NCBI RefSeq assembly: GCF_002891295.1
Contig: NZ_LGUI01000002.1
Location: 310,001-374,000 of the forward strand
DNA: 64,000 nucleotides
From: Streptomyces eurocidicus
GTDB taxonomy: Bacteria > Actinomycetota > Actinomycetes > Streptomycetales > Streptomycetaceae
Direction: 5' to 3'
Shown here: positions 45,336-53,805 of the stretch, in pieces
Layout: each line of letters starts with the position of its first letter
How positions within the stretch are numbered: position 1 is the first letter of the stretch
The notes under the pieces: model-generated
Seen by the model: only the letters and a program-made list of their open reading frames with translations
Databases searched by the model: none
What the model was told of the DNA's origin: nothing
Made by a program: the position numbers and the translations under genes

Positions 45336-45413
45336 GATTGCCCCCGGGGTTGCCGTGCGTGTGCTCCTTCCTGATCGAAAACGCGTGCGGTGGCCCGGCG
45401 GTTCCGGACGGTT

Positions 45414-45450
45414 CCTCCCCGGCCCCGCCCTTCCCGAATGTCCTCAGGCC
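45414..45450. repeat. Truncated copy of the dispersed palindrome
   Basis: CCTCCCCGGCCCCGCCCTTC then CCGAATGTCCTCAGG match the left outer arm and the first bases of the left inner arm of the copies at 26387 and 55336. The match stops at about 45447, after which the recombinase relic begins. The right half is absent. Confidence 0.6.
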
Positions 45451-45467
45451 CCGAATCTCCGGACCCG

Positions 45468-45665
45468 ATCGCCGGGACAGTGTTCGACCGGCCCGAGCTC
45501 GGTGGCTGGCTCGCGCGCCCGGACGACTTCGACGCCCTGGTGTGGTGGCGGTTCGACCGGGCAATCCGGTCCATGGTCCACGTGTACGAGCTTGCGGAGT
45601 GGGCGCGCGAGCACCGCAAGCTTCTGGTGTTCGCGGAGGGCGTCGGCGGCGGGACCCGGCTCGAC
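45468..45665 (+). pseudogene. Serine recombinase remnant
   Basis: About 66 codons encode FDRPELGGWLARPDDFDALV, WWRFDRAIRSMVHVYELAEW and REHRKLLVFAEG. The pattern R-P-x-L-x-x-W-L, W-R-x-D-R-x-x-R-S and L-x-x-W-x-x-x-x-G/R-K matches the resolvase domain of actinophage/ICE large serine integrases. The catalytic Ser region, the rest of the resolvase domain and the recombinase and zinc-ribbon domains are missing and the frame runs into unrelated sequence. It is a decayed mobile-element trace. Confidence 0.7.
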
Positions 45666-45752
45666 AGCTGTGGGCCCTGTGCCGATGGGACCGGCAAGGG
45701 CCCGACCCGGCCGGGCCGCCGCCCCCCCCGGTGGCGGCGGCCCGGTCCCGGC

Positions 45753-46514
45753 TCAGCGCAGCCGGGTCGCGGCGTACGCCTCGATGGCGGCCCGCTGGTA
45801 CGCGGCCAGGCCCGGCGCGATCGACTCGTATGCCGCGTGCCAGTGCTCGTTCTCCACGCAGGTACGCCCGATCGCGCGGTACTCCTCGGCGGTGGCCGCC
45901 CGGATCCGGGCCAGGGTCCGGTACTGGGTGTCGATCTCGGCCTGCACCTCGTCGGCGTCAGCGGGCAGCCCGGTGGCCAGCAGTTCGGCCAGCCGGACCA
46001 TCTGCGCCGTGCGCTCGCGCTCGTCGGCCTCGATCTCGGCCTCGCTCAACGCCGCGGTGTGCCGCTCGACGGCCTCGACCAGTTCCGGGAAGTCGTGCAG
46101 GACCTTCATGCACCGGGCGGGCCCGATGCCCTCGAACAGATTCTCCGGCCGGCTGATGCTGATCATGTCTGTGCCGTCCTTCCTGGACTGCTCCAGTTCG
46201 GCGATCGTGCGGGCGACGGTGCCGGCCAGGGCGTCCAGCCGGGCGCGCTCGGCGAGCAGCCGACGGTGGTGGCCCCGCAGGGCCTCCAGCTCGTCGACCT
46301 GCGCGGCCAGGATCCGGCCGATCTCAGGCAGCCCCAGGCCCAGCGCCCGCAGCACGAGGACCTGCTGCAACCGCAGCAACTGGCGCTCCTCGTAATAACG
46401 GTGGCCGTTGGCCCCGACCCGGGCCGGCGGCAGCAGGCCGATATCGTCGTAGTGCCGCAGCGTCCGGGCCGTCACACCCGACATCCGGGCGACCTCCGCG
46501 ATCGGCCAGGCCAT
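45753..46514 (-). CDS. TipA-like MerR family regulator
   Basis: A 253-residue regulator. The N-terminal MerR winged helix (about 1-75) contains PIAEVARMSGVTARTLRHYDDIGLL and a coiled coil up to about residue 115. The C-terminal half (about 130-245) is a TipAS-like ligand domain (ENLFEGIG ... AEIDTQYRTLARI ... RTCVENEHWHAAYESIAPGLAAYQ), the fold that in TipA binds thiopeptide antibiotics. GGGGAGG precedes the ATG at 46514. A MerR-type promoter with a 19-bp spacer lies upstream, implying autoactivation. The ligand is inferred by family only. Confidence 0.92.
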   Translation of the reverse strand: MAWPIAEVARMSGVTARTLRHYDDIGLLPPARVGANGHRYYEERQLLRLQQVLVLRALGLGLPEIGRILAAQVDELEALRGHHRRLLAERARLDALAGTVARTIAELEQSRKDGTDMISISRPENLFEGIGPARCMKVLHDFPELVEAVERHTAALSEAEIEADERERTAQMVRLAELLATGLPADADEVQAEIDTQYRTLARIRAATAEEYRAIGRTCVENEHWHAAYESIAPGLAAYQRAAIEAYAATRLR

Positions 46515-46568
46515 CGCCGCCTCCCCCACACGTGCTCCACCGGGCCGGAACTTCCGGCCCTGCTCAGG

Positions 46569-46599
46569 ACGTTAGAGCCTTCCGCTACGGCAGCTTCAA
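46569..46599 (-). promoter_or_regulatory. MerR-type promoter with 19-bp spacer
   Basis: On the minus strand TTGAAG (46594-46599) and TAACGT (46569-46574) are spaced by 19 bp, and the spacer carries an imperfect dyad AGCTGCCGTAGCGGAAGGCT. Over-long spacers with a central dyad are the hallmark of MerR-activated promoters. It drives the TipA-like gene. Confidence 0.65.
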
Positions 46600-46647
46600 G
46601 CCCGGCGCCGGCACCGGACAAGGCCCCGCGCGGCGGCGCCCCCGCCG

Positions 46648-47442
46648 TCACTCCCCGTCCGGCCCCGCCACCCCCACCAGACCCGGCTCCCCGAACACCC
46701 ACCGCAACCACAGCGACGACTCCACATCCCAATACGGCACCGCCGCCACCCCACCCCCCACCCGCACCCCGAACCCCTGCGTCGCGACGATCGCCCGCAG
46801 CGTCATGTGCACGCCCGCGAAGTCCCCCGCCGCCCGACGCCAGTCGGGAAAGACGGAGCCGTCGTGCGCAAGCGGATAGCGGCGGACGAAGGCCGCCCAC
46901 GCCGCCGCGCCGTCGATCTCCAGGACCTCCGCCGCGGGGTCGGCCCGTAGTTCCCACGTGTGCCAGGGCCGGGGGTGGAGGCTGGAGCCCTGGTCGAGGT
47001 ACGTGCGCCACATGCCCGGGCCGTCGCGCCGCGCCGTCGAGGTGTAGAGCCCCAGATGGAACGGCTTGGTGCTGGGCGGCCCCGGGTCGCTGCCGGGCGC
47101 GCGGAACGCCTCGCGCCGTGGGACGGGCCGGCGGGCCGGGGCCAGTTCGTGCGGGGCGGTGCCGATCCAGTGCTGGCGCGCCCGGTCCAGCGGGCCCCGG
47201 ACGATGCCCGGCTCCTCGCGCGCGAGGAGCCGCAGCAGCAGGCACTCGTCGGCGGCCGCGTCCGCCTCGGTCGGATCGACGACGGCCGGGCCCCCGGCCA
47301 GGGCCGTCATCTCGGGCTCGGTCCACAGCGGCATGACGGAGGTGAAGTGGCGCAGCAGGGCGCCGGCTCCGGCGGCCGGGTCCGCCGCCGCGTCGAGCCG
47401 GGTCACGCGCAGGCGCAGCAGCCGGGCGGGGGTGGGGCGCAC
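46648..47442 (-). CDS. Conserved hypothetical protein
   Basis: A 264-residue cytoplasmic protein with no recognised family. Distinct features are TKPFHLGLYTSTARRDG, MWRTYLDQ, RPWHTWELRADPAAEVLEI, DWRRAAGDFAGVHMTLRAIV and VPYWDVESSLWLRWVFG, which look like ordered strands and helices of a real globular protein. GGAAGGAG lies seven bases before the GTG start at 47442. It lies upstream of the TipA-like gene on the same strand but behind its own ribosome site, with the TipA promoter between them. Function unknown. Confidence 0.75.
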   Translation of the reverse strand: MRPTPARLLRLRVTRLDAAADPAAGAGALLRHFTSVMPLWTEPEMTALAGGPAVVDPTEADAAADECLLLRLLAREEPGIVRGPLDRARQHWIGTAPHELAPARRPVPRREAFRAPGSDPGPPSTKPFHLGLYTSTARRDGPGMWRTYLDQGSSLHPRPWHTWELRADPAAEVLEIDGAAAWAAFVRRYPLAHDGSVFPDWRRAAGDFAGVHMTLRAIVATQGFGVRVGGGVAAVPYWDVESSLWLRWVFGEPGLVGVAGPDGE

Positions 47443-47500
47443 GTCGGGACTCCTTCCCCGGCGGCGCCCCCGTGCAACGTGCCGCCGCTCCGGCGGCGGA

Positions 47501-48019
47501 TCAGCAGGTGATGGGCACTTCCTGGCCGAAGCCGTTGGCGGAGGCGGTCGGCGGCTCGTATCCCGGCGGGAAGACGACCTTGAAGTACATCCAGCCGCGG
47601 TAGTTGCCCGGGCTGCACCGCACGGCGGCGTTGTTCTGCCCGGAGGCGGTGTTCGTCTGCGTCCTCAGCGCCGATTGGTTGACGAGTTGTCCGTTCTTGT
47701 AGAGGGCGGCGCGTGTGGTGATCTCGGGTACGGGTGCCGTGCACGAGACGGTCACGACGACGTTCACCGTGCCGGGCACATGGGTGGAGTTGTGCGGGCG
47801 CTGCACCTGGCCCTCACATCGGATCACCGCCGAGGCGTCCGCGTCCGAGCCCGCCTTGCCGGCTTCCGCGCGGCCCTGGGTGGCCCCCTGACCGGCGGGC
47901 ACGGTGGCCGGAGCGGACGGGTCGGTCGCGGTGCCGCCCGCCGCGGCGGGGGACGTCCCGCCGAGGAGCGTGAGGACCGCCGCGGCCGCCGCGGCGGCCG
48001 TCATCCTCCGTACACGCAT
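47501..48019 (-). CDS. Small secreted protein
   Basis: A 172-residue exported protein. The signal peptide (about 1-28, ending PAAA-G) is followed by a low-complexity Ala/Gly/Thr region and a C-terminal domain with four Cys (VIRCEGQVQRP, VVVTVSCTAPVPEI, NAAVRCSPGNYRGWMYFK, VPITC) that probably form two disulfides. A good GAAGGAG ribosome site precedes the ATG. Such proteins are common in streptomycete secretomes. Function unknown. Confidence 0.75.
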   Translation of the reverse strand: MRVRRMTAAAAAAAVLTLLGGTSPAAAGGTATDPSAPATVPAGQGATQGRAEAGKAGSDADASAVIRCEGQVQRPHNSTHVPGTVNVVVTVSCTAPVPEITTRAALYKNGQLVNQSALRTQTNTASGQNNAAVRCSPGNYRGWMYFKVVFPPGYEPPTASANGFGQEVPITC

Positions 48020-48500
48020 GTCTTCTCCTTCGTGGCCAGGTATGGACCCATCGAAAAGGAGATCCTACGAAAGGTAATCGATTCGCTACTTATAGTGAAA
48101 TATGTTCGAGTGGGAAATTCGGCCAGCCTTGGAGGGGGGTGCGGGGCGCGTTTCTTTCCGGCCTGACGGAGCGTTATCAGCCACTCGCGCCACACCGGTC
48201 GCGTGGAGCACCGCGCTGCCGCCCTCCTCGGCGGCTCGGGCTCGAAACGCTCGAAACATAGGCCATCGCGGCAAACCGGGCGTGATTATTGCCCCTCATG
48301 GCCCTAGCCCTTCCCGGAAGTCCGGGGTAGGCCGCGCGAACCGGCCTCCATGTGATGGCGCAAACACAACGGTGCCTTCCCGGCCGCCTCGACCAACATC
48401 ATTAAGCGCTGATTCACTTGCGCGGCGGGAGCTCCTTGGTCCGATCGGGCTATTTCAGGGGCTCCTTCTTGACGCATGCGCCCAGACGGAAGGGACCGGG
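48020..48500. other. Intergenic region upstream of the MIB operon
   Basis: This 481-bp gap separates the divergent secreted-protein gene and the encapsulin gene. The left 100 bp is AT-rich (for example GTAATCGATTCGCTACTTATAG) and probably holds the promoter of the minus-strand gene. On the right, AACATCATTAAGCGCTGATTC is another AT-richer patch that may be part of the MIB promoter. I see no gene and no clear -35/-10 pair. Confidence 0.4.
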
Positions 48501-49928
48501 ATGTCGACCGCAGCGCACCGGCAGCAGCCGCAGCAGCCCGAACAGCACACGGGCAGGGGACAGCTCAGCCTGGGGATCGCCGCCGCACGGAACCTGGCGA
48601 CCACCACCAAGAGCGTCCCGCAGATGCAGGGCGTCAGCTCCCGCTGGCTGCTGCGCATGCTGCCCTGGCTGGAAGTGAAGGGCGGCGCCTACCGGGTCAA
48701 CCGCCGCCTGACGTACGAGGTCGGCGACGGCCGGATCACCTTCGTCCAGGAGGGCGCCGCCGTCCGCGTCGTCCCCGCCGAGCTCGGCGAACTGCCGCCG
48801 CTGCGCGGCTTCGACGACGACGCCGCGCTGCGCGCGCTGGCCGAGCGGTGCCGGCAGCACGAGTACGAGCCCGGCCAGGTGATCGCCGAACAGGGCGAGG
48901 CTATCGACCACGTCTACCTGATCGCGCGCGGCAAGGTCGAGAAGACCGGCACCGGCGAGTACGGCGACCGGACCCGGCGCGGCGTCCTGGCCGACGGCGC
49001 GTTCTTCGGCGACCGGGCGGTGACCCAGGAGCCCGGCGAGTGGGAGTTCACGGCGCGCGCCATGACGGCCTGCACCGTCCTGGCCCTGCCCCGGACCGCC
49101 TACGAGGAGGTCGCGGCCCGGGACGAGGCGCTGCGGGCGCACGTCCGCCGGCACCGGGCCGACAAGGCGCGGCCCCGGAACAAGAAGGGCGAGGCGAACA
49201 TCGCCCTCGCCTCCGGCCACACCGGGGAGCCCGTACTCCCCGGCACCTTCGTCGACTACGAACTCGCCCCCCGCGAGTACGAACTGAGCGTGGCCCAGAC
49301 GATCCTCCGGGTGCACAGCCGGGTCGCCGATCTCTACAACGACCCGATGGACCAGGTCGAGCAGCAGCTGCGGCTGACCATCGAGGCGCTGCGCGAGCGC
49401 CAGGAGTCCGAGCTCGTCAACAACCCCGAGTTCGGCCTGCTGCACAACGCCGACCACGGCCAGCGCATCTCCACCCACTCCGGCCCGCCCACCCCCGACG
49501 ACATGGACGAGCTGCTGAGCATGCGGCGGGGGACCCGGGCCTTCTTCGCCCACCCCCGGGCCGTCTCCGCCCTCGCCCGCGAGTGCAACAAGCGGGGCCT
49601 GAACTTCGACAGCGCCGACGTGGGCGGCCACCCGGTCCCCGCCTGGCGCGGCGTGCCGATCCTGCCCTGCGGGAAGATCCCCGTCTCGGACGCCGGCACG
49701 TCCGCCATCCTCGCCATGCGCCTGGGCGAGGACGAGCAGGGCGTGGTCGGCCTGCGGCAGACCGGGATACCCGACGAGTACGAGCCCGGCCTGAACGTCC
49801 GGTTCATGGGCATCAACGACCAGGCCCACATCTCCTACCTGGTCAGCACCTACTACTCGGCGGCGGTCCTCGTGCCCGACGCGCTCGGCGTCCTCGAGAA
49901 CGTCGAGGTCTTCCACACCCCGTCCTGA
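48501..49928 (+). CDS. Family 2B encapsulin shell protein
   Basis: A 475-residue HK97-fold shell protein that self-assembles into a nanocompartment. A short N-terminal arm and the [20 protein letters not shown] motif are followed by a cyclic-nucleotide-binding-like domain (about 100-215; [29 protein letters not shown]) inserted in the shell fold, then the conserved shell half with [20 protein letters not shown] and a C-terminal [19 protein letters not shown]. Proteins of this group (EshA-like) encapsulate 2-methylisoborneol synthase in streptomycetes. GGAAGGG precedes the ATG. The gene opens an operon with the synthase and methyltransferase genes. Confidence 0.92.
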   Translation: MSTAAHRQQPQQPEQHTGRGQLSLGIAAARNLATTTKSVPQMQGVSSRWLLRMLPWLEVKGGAYRVNRRLTYEVGDGRITFVQEGAAVRVVPAELGELPPLRGFDDDAALRALAERCRQHEYEPGQVIAEQGEAIDHVYLIARGKVEKTGTGEYGDRTRRGVLADGAFFGDRAVTQEPGEWEFTARAMTACTVLALPRTAYEEVAARDEALRAHVRRHRADKARPRNKKGEANIALASGHTGEPVLPGTFVDYELAPREYELSVAQTILRVHSRVADLYNDPMDQVEQQLRLTIEALRERQESELVNNPEFGLLHNADHGQRISTHSGPPTPDDMDELLSMRRGTRAFFAHPRAVSALARECNKRGLNFDSADVGGHPVPAWRGVPILPCGKIPVSDAGTSAILAMRLGEDEQGVVGLRQTGIPDEYEPGLNVRFMGINDQAHISYLVSTYYSAAVLVPDALGVLENVEVFHTPS

Positions 49929-49963
49929 CGGGCCCGGCCCTCCTGGAGTGGAGAGAGGAACCT

Positions 49964-51202
49964 GTGTCATCGCTGTCCCGGCTCACCGCGCCCACGGCCC
50001 CGCACGAGGTGGCGCGGCTCGTGGCCACGCTGCTCGCCCGTCACGAGGGCGGCCGCGCCGCCGCACCGGCGGCGCTCCCCGGCACCGTCACCCGCCGGGC
50101 GGGCGCGGCCCTGCCCACCGGGCCCACGGGGCTGGGCACTTCCGCCGCCCGCGTCGGCGCGCGGAAGGCCGCCCGCGAGGCGGCCGGGCGACGGGAGGAC
50201 GTACCGGCCGGTGACACCGCCGCCGGCCCGGGGGAGCACGGCTCCGGTGTCCCGCCGCTCTACTGCCCGCCCGCGCTCCGGGACGACCCGGCGCTCGCCC
50301 GGGAGGTCAACGACCGGCTGGTGGAGTGGGCCGACGAGACCGGCATCTACGCCGGACGCCTCGACCGCGTCCGCGCGGCCGACTTCGGGCGTCTGATGAC
50401 GCTCGCCCACCCCGACGCCGACGACCCCGACCGCCTGCTCGCGGCCGGGAAGTGCGCCCTGGCCGAATGGGCCACGGACGACTACTACTGCGACGACGAG
50501 ACCGTGGGCTCCAGGACCGAACTCCTCGGCTCCCAGCTCGGCCTCGCCTACGCGGCCCTCGACCCCGCCCACCTCCCCGCCCGTTACGCCCCCGCCATGG
50601 AGCGGGAGATGCGCGCCGACCCCGTACGGGTCGCCCTGCGCTCGGCCCTCGCCCACCTGGAGCGTCACGCGGAGCCGTCCCAGGTGGCCCGGCTGCGGCA
50701 CGAGGTCGCCGTCCTCTTCGTCGGCTACGGCCAGGAGGGCTCCTGGCGGACCCGGGGCCATATGCCCAGCGTCCACGAGTACCTGGCCCACCGTCAGATC
50801 AACAGCTTCCTCCCCTGCATCGCCCTGTCCGACGTGGTCGGCGGCTACGCCCTGAGCGCCACCGAGTACGCCGACCCGCGGGTGCGCCGCGCCGTGACGA
50901 CGGCGGCCACCGCCGCCACGCTCGTCAACGACCTGTACTCGATGACGAAGGAGCACGACTCCTCGGGCGTGGAGTTCAACCTCCCCACCGTCGTCGCCGC
51001 GGCGGAACGGTGCTCACCGCGCGAGGCCGTGGAGCGGAGCGCGGAGATCCACGACGAGCTGGTGCGCGCCTTCGAGCGGCAGGCCGCTGCCCTCGTCCTC
51101 ACCGGCTCGCCCCAGCTGCGCCGGTTCCTCGCGGGGGTGTGGGCCTGGCTCGGCGGCAACCGCGAATGGCACAGCGGCAGCTCCCGCTACAACGGCGGCT
51201 GA
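49964..51202 (+). CDS. 2-Methylisoborneol synthase
   Basis: A 412-residue class I terpene cyclase converting 2-methyl-GPP to the odorant 2-methylisoborneol. The metal motif is the expanded DDYYCDDE (about 172-179) with the NSE motif NDLYSMTKE (about 324-332), and a C-terminal RY pair in SSRYNGG. About 95 N-terminal residues are disordered and Ala/Pro-rich and contain GPTGLGTSAARV, a probable cargo-loading peptide for the encapsulin encoded just upstream. The GTG start has GAGAGGA before it; the gap to the encapsulin is 35 bp. Confidence 0.94.
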   Translation: MSSLSRLTAPTAPHEVARLVATLLARHEGGRAAAPAALPGTVTRRAGAALPTGPTGLGTSAARVGARKAAREAAGRREDVPAGDTAAGPGEHGSGVPPLYCPPALRDDPALAREVNDRLVEWADETGIYAGRLDRVRAADFGRLMTLAHPDADDPDRLLAAGKCALAEWATDDYYCDDETVGSRTELLGSQLGLAYAALDPAHLPARYAPAMEREMRADPVRVALRSALAHLERHAEPSQVARLRHEVAVLFVGYGQEGSWRTRGHMPSVHEYLAHRQINSFLPCIALSDVVGGYALSATEYADPRVRRAVTTAATAATLVNDLYSMTKEHDSSGVEFNLPTVVAAAERCSPREAVERSAEIHDELVRAFERQAAALVLTGSPQLRRFLAGVWAWLGGNREWHSGSSRYNGG

Positions 51203-51257
51203 GCCCGCCCCCGGCACCACACACATCCCCCTGCACGCATGCTGTAAGGAGCACCCC

Positions 51258-52109
51258 ATGACGACCACGCCCGCCCCCGTCCTGCGCACGGCCTACCAGA
51301 AGTCCGTAGCGGAGTACTGGAACAACGAGAAGGACCCGGTCAACCTCCGCCTGGGCGACGTCGACGGCCTCTACCACCACCACTACGGGCTCGGCGACTA
51401 CGACCCCGCCGTCCTGGAGGGCCCCGCGGAGACCCGCGACGCGCGCATCGTCGAGGAGCTGCACCGGCTGGAGTCGGCACAGGCCGACGTCCTCCTCGAC
51501 CACCTGGGTCCCATCGCCGCCGACCAGCGCCTGCTGGACGCCGGCTGCGGCCGGGGCGGCACCAGCATCATGGCCAATGCGCGCTTCGGCTGCCAGGTCG
51601 ACGGCCTCTCCATCTCCCGCTCCCAGGTCGACTTCGCCAACGAGCAGGCCCGCAAGCGCGGGGTGGACGACAAGGTCCGCTACCACTTCGGCAACATGCT
51701 CGGCACCGGCCTCCCCACCGGGGCCTTCCAGGGCATCTGGAACAACGAGTCCACCATGTACGTGGACCTGCACGAGCTCTTCGCCGAGCACGCCCGCCAG
51801 CTGACGTACGGCGGCCGCTACGTGACCATCACGGGCTGCTCCAACGACGTGACGGGCCTGCGCTCCAAGGCGGTCAGCCGGATCGACGAGCACTACACGT
51901 GCAACATCCACCCGCGCAGCGCCTACTTCAAGGCCATGGCCGCCAACGGCCTCGTGCCCATCAACGTCGTCGACCTCACGGCCGCCACGATCCCGTACTG
52001 GGAGCTGCGCGCTCAGTCCTCCCTCGCCACCGGCGTCGAGGACCCCTTCCTGACCGCCTACAAGGAAGGCAGCTTCCACTACCTCCTCATCGCCGCCGAC
52101 CGCATCTGA
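51258..52109 (+). CDS. Geranyl diphosphate 2-C-methyltransferase
   Basis: A 283-residue SAM-dependent methyltransferase that adds a methyl group to C2 of geranyl diphosphate, giving the C11 substrate of the preceding synthase. Seen: N-terminal AYQKSVAEYWNNEKDPVNL and the diphosphate-binding HHHYGLGDYD, SAM motif LLDAGCGRGGTS (about 93-104), and late YKEGSFHYLLIAADRI. It ends the three-gene MIB operon; 55 bp separate it from the synthase, with AAGGAG before the ATG. Confidence 0.95.
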   Translation: MTTTPAPVLRTAYQKSVAEYWNNEKDPVNLRLGDVDGLYHHHYGLGDYDPAVLEGPAETRDARIVEELHRLESAQADVLLDHLGPIAADQRLLDAGCGRGGTSIMANARFGCQVDGLSISRSQVDFANEQARKRGVDDKVRYHFGNMLGTGLPTGAFQGIWNNESTMYVDLHELFAEHARQLTYGGRYVTITGCSNDVTGLRSKAVSRIDEHYTCNIHPRSAYFKAMAANGLVPINVVDLTAATIPYWELRAQSSLATGVEDPFLTAYKEGSFHYLLIAADRI

Positions 52110-52142
52110 TCAGGGCCGCCCACCCGGCCGGCGCGGGCGCCG

Positions 52143-52619
52143 TCACCAGGCCGGGACCTTCGTCAGCACGTCCTGCAAGGTCGCGTCGGCGACACCCGCG
52201 TCGGCGGCGGCCGACGGCGTGTCCTTCCCGGCCACGTCGTCGATGATCTTGGAGATGTCCTTGAGCAGCTTGTCCAGCAACCGCCTGACCTCGGTGACGG
52301 GGTCCGGGGCCGTGGGCGCCGCCTTGGGACGGGCCGTCGCCACGTCGTCCAGCAGCCGCTCGGCCGACGCGTCGAGCCGCTGCCGGAGCGAGGCGAGCGC
52401 CGCCGCGTCCGGGGACCCGGACCGCGCTTCCCCGGTGATGCGGGAGACCAGCGCCCGTATCTCGGCCAGCGCGTCCGGCGCCCCGTTCCGCTGAGCGGCG
52501 GCGGCCCGGGTCCCCGGACGCGCGGGCGTCCCGGCCGGGGCGGGGCCCGCCGCACCCAGGACGAGCGAGCCGCACGCCGCGGCGGTGACGGCGGCGGTGA
52601 GCCAGGGGGCGGTGCGCAT
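52143..52619 (-). CDS. Small secreted helical protein
   Basis: A 158-residue exported protein: signal peptide (about 1-27, containing CGSLVLGAAGPAPAG), then a helical, charged region with heptad-like spacing (LAEIRALVSRITGEA, ALASLRQRLDASAERLLDDV, VRRLLDKLLKDISKIIDDV). It may form a coiled coil or bind another surface protein. GGAAAGG lies about nine bases before the ATG. It converges on the MIB operon with only 33 bp between stops. No family recognised. Confidence 0.65.
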   Translation of the reverse strand: MRTAPWLTAAVTAAACGSLVLGAAGPAPAGTPARPGTRAAAAQRNGAPDALAEIRALVSRITGEARSGSPDAAALASLRQRLDASAERLLDDVATARPKAAPTAPDPVTEVRRLLDKLLKDISKIIDDVAGKDTPSAAADAGVADATLQDVLTKVPAW

Positions 52620-53033
52620 GACGGTGTGCCTTTCCGTTCGGCGGACTGCCGGAGCAGCTTTTCCGTTCACCATGGGCCGACCCGCCGTCCCCCACCACTC
52701 GGCGTCACGGCCGGCGCCGTCGCGGCCCTGTCCGGCGCGCGACGGGTCGCGGGGCGGGGCACCGCGCCCCGGCGGCCCGGGACTTCCCGGCCGCCGGCTC
52801 CGCACCCGGCTCCGGCCCCCGGGGCCGAACGAGTGAGCCCGTCACCCGGCCGGGGGCGGACGGCGGGCCGTGCCGGCGGCCCTCGCCGGCGTCCTGCGGG
52901 AACCGTCGTCATGAACAGTCGGCCGGCAGGTTCGCGGCCGTGCCGGGGAACCCCGGAGACGATCTTCACATCCTGATGTTCACGACACGTACGCACGGCC
53001 ACCGGGCCGTGCGCCGTTCCCTGGGGGGATCAC
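52620..53033. other. Intergenic region without an intact gene
   Basis: This 414-bp gap holds the promoter of the minus-strand secreted gene and, at its right end, the upstream region of a truncated secreted-protein start. ACATCCTGATGT at 52968-52979 is a small palindrome. I see no gene or strong promoter match. Confidence 0.35.
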
Positions 53034-53192
53034 ATGTTCGCGTTCGACAGACGTACCGTGGCCGCCGCGCTGACCGCCGCCGCCCTCGCCGCGGCCGGTC
53101 TCACGGCCACCGCGACCCCGGCCGCAGACCGGCCACGACGGCGTCGACGGCCCGCAGACCGGCCCGCTCCAGGAGGCGCTTCTCGTTGGTGA
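53034..53192 (+). pseudogene. Truncated secreted-protein gene (signal peptide only)
   Basis: The frame begins MFAFDRRTVAAALTAAALAA and reaches ATPAA, a complete Sec signal peptide, with a GGGGGG-type ribosome site. After about residue 31 it turns into an Arg/Pro-rich run that is simply antisense to the end of the nucleotidyltransferase gene, and stops at 53192. A rearrangement or deletion near 53125 probably removed the mature part. Confidence 0.5.
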
Positions 53193-53805
53193 TCCACTCG
53201 CCCCGGGCCGCCAGCACCGCGTGCGCCGTCTCCATGGCGGCGCAGGCCAGCGCGCCCGCGACCTCGGCCGCCTGGCCGCGCCGGGCGTACGCGCCCCCGG
53301 CGTAGCCCAGGGTCATCGCCGCCCGGTCCCGCCACACGGCCGGCGCCGCCTCGCGCAGGGCCCGCGGATATCCGGGGCGCGGCAGGGTGCCGCGCAGCAC
53401 CTGGTTGAGGGTGAGCTCGGCGACCAGCAGATAGCTGGGGATGCCCGCGAGGTGGAACATCAGGGGCTCCCAGCGGAAGCGACCCCGCCGGGCCTCCGCC
53501 AGCTCGTGGTCGACCACGTCCAGGTCGCGGTAGTGGACGTCGACCCGGCGGCCGTCGACCGTGAGCCAGGCCCCGCCGTTGAAGACGCCGCCGCCCCAGT
53601 CGCCGATCCCGGAGACCTCGCCCTCCCAGCCGACGGCGCGAAGGTCGGCCGGGCGGAAGTCCCCCCGGTAGTACACGGCGAGGTCCCAGTCGCTGTCGGG
53701 GGAGTGGGTGCCCTGGGCGCGCGAGCCGCCGAGGGTGACGGCGCGCACGGCGGGCAGGGCCGCGAGCCGGTCGGCGACACGGTCGAGGAAGAGAGCGTCG
53801 GTCAT
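53101..53805 (-). CDS. Nucleotidyltransferase-domain protein
   Basis: A 234-residue cytoplasmic protein of the pol-beta nucleotidyltransferase superfamily, which attaches a nucleotide to a small molecule, tRNA or protein. The active-site motif VTLGGSRAQGTHSPDSDWDL (about residues 20-39) has the GS and D-x-D pattern, with a third Asp in RRVDVHYRDLD. A C-terminal helical region follows (FRWEPLMFHLAGIPSYLLV). It resembles streptomycete proteins with antibiotic-modifying or toxin-antitoxin relatives, but the substrate cannot be given. Start ATG 53805 has a weak ribosome site. Its 3' end overlaps the relic of a secreted-protein gene. Confidence 0.85.
   Translation of the reverse strand: MTDALFLDRVADRLAALPAVRAVTLGGSRAQGTHSPDSDWDLAVYYRGDFRPADLRAVGWEGEVSGIGDWGGGVFNGGAWLTVDGRRVDVHYRDLDVVDHELAEARRGRFRWEPLMFHLAGIPSYLLVAELTLNQVLRGTLPRPGYPRALREAAPAVWRDRAAMTLGYAGGAYARRGQAAEVAGALACAAMETAHAVLAARGEWITNEKRLLERAGLRAVDAVVAGLRPGSRWP

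Noticed and set aside
45390..47336. Complete serine integrase gene
   Set aside because: Only about 66 codons resemble a resolvase domain; the rest of the frame is antisense to the TipA-like and hypothetical genes.
46648..47442. ADP-ribosyltransferase toxin suggested by YTST and a late Glu
   Set aside because: The spacing and surrounding residues do not match the R-STS-ExE or H-Y-E signatures, so I leave it as unknown.
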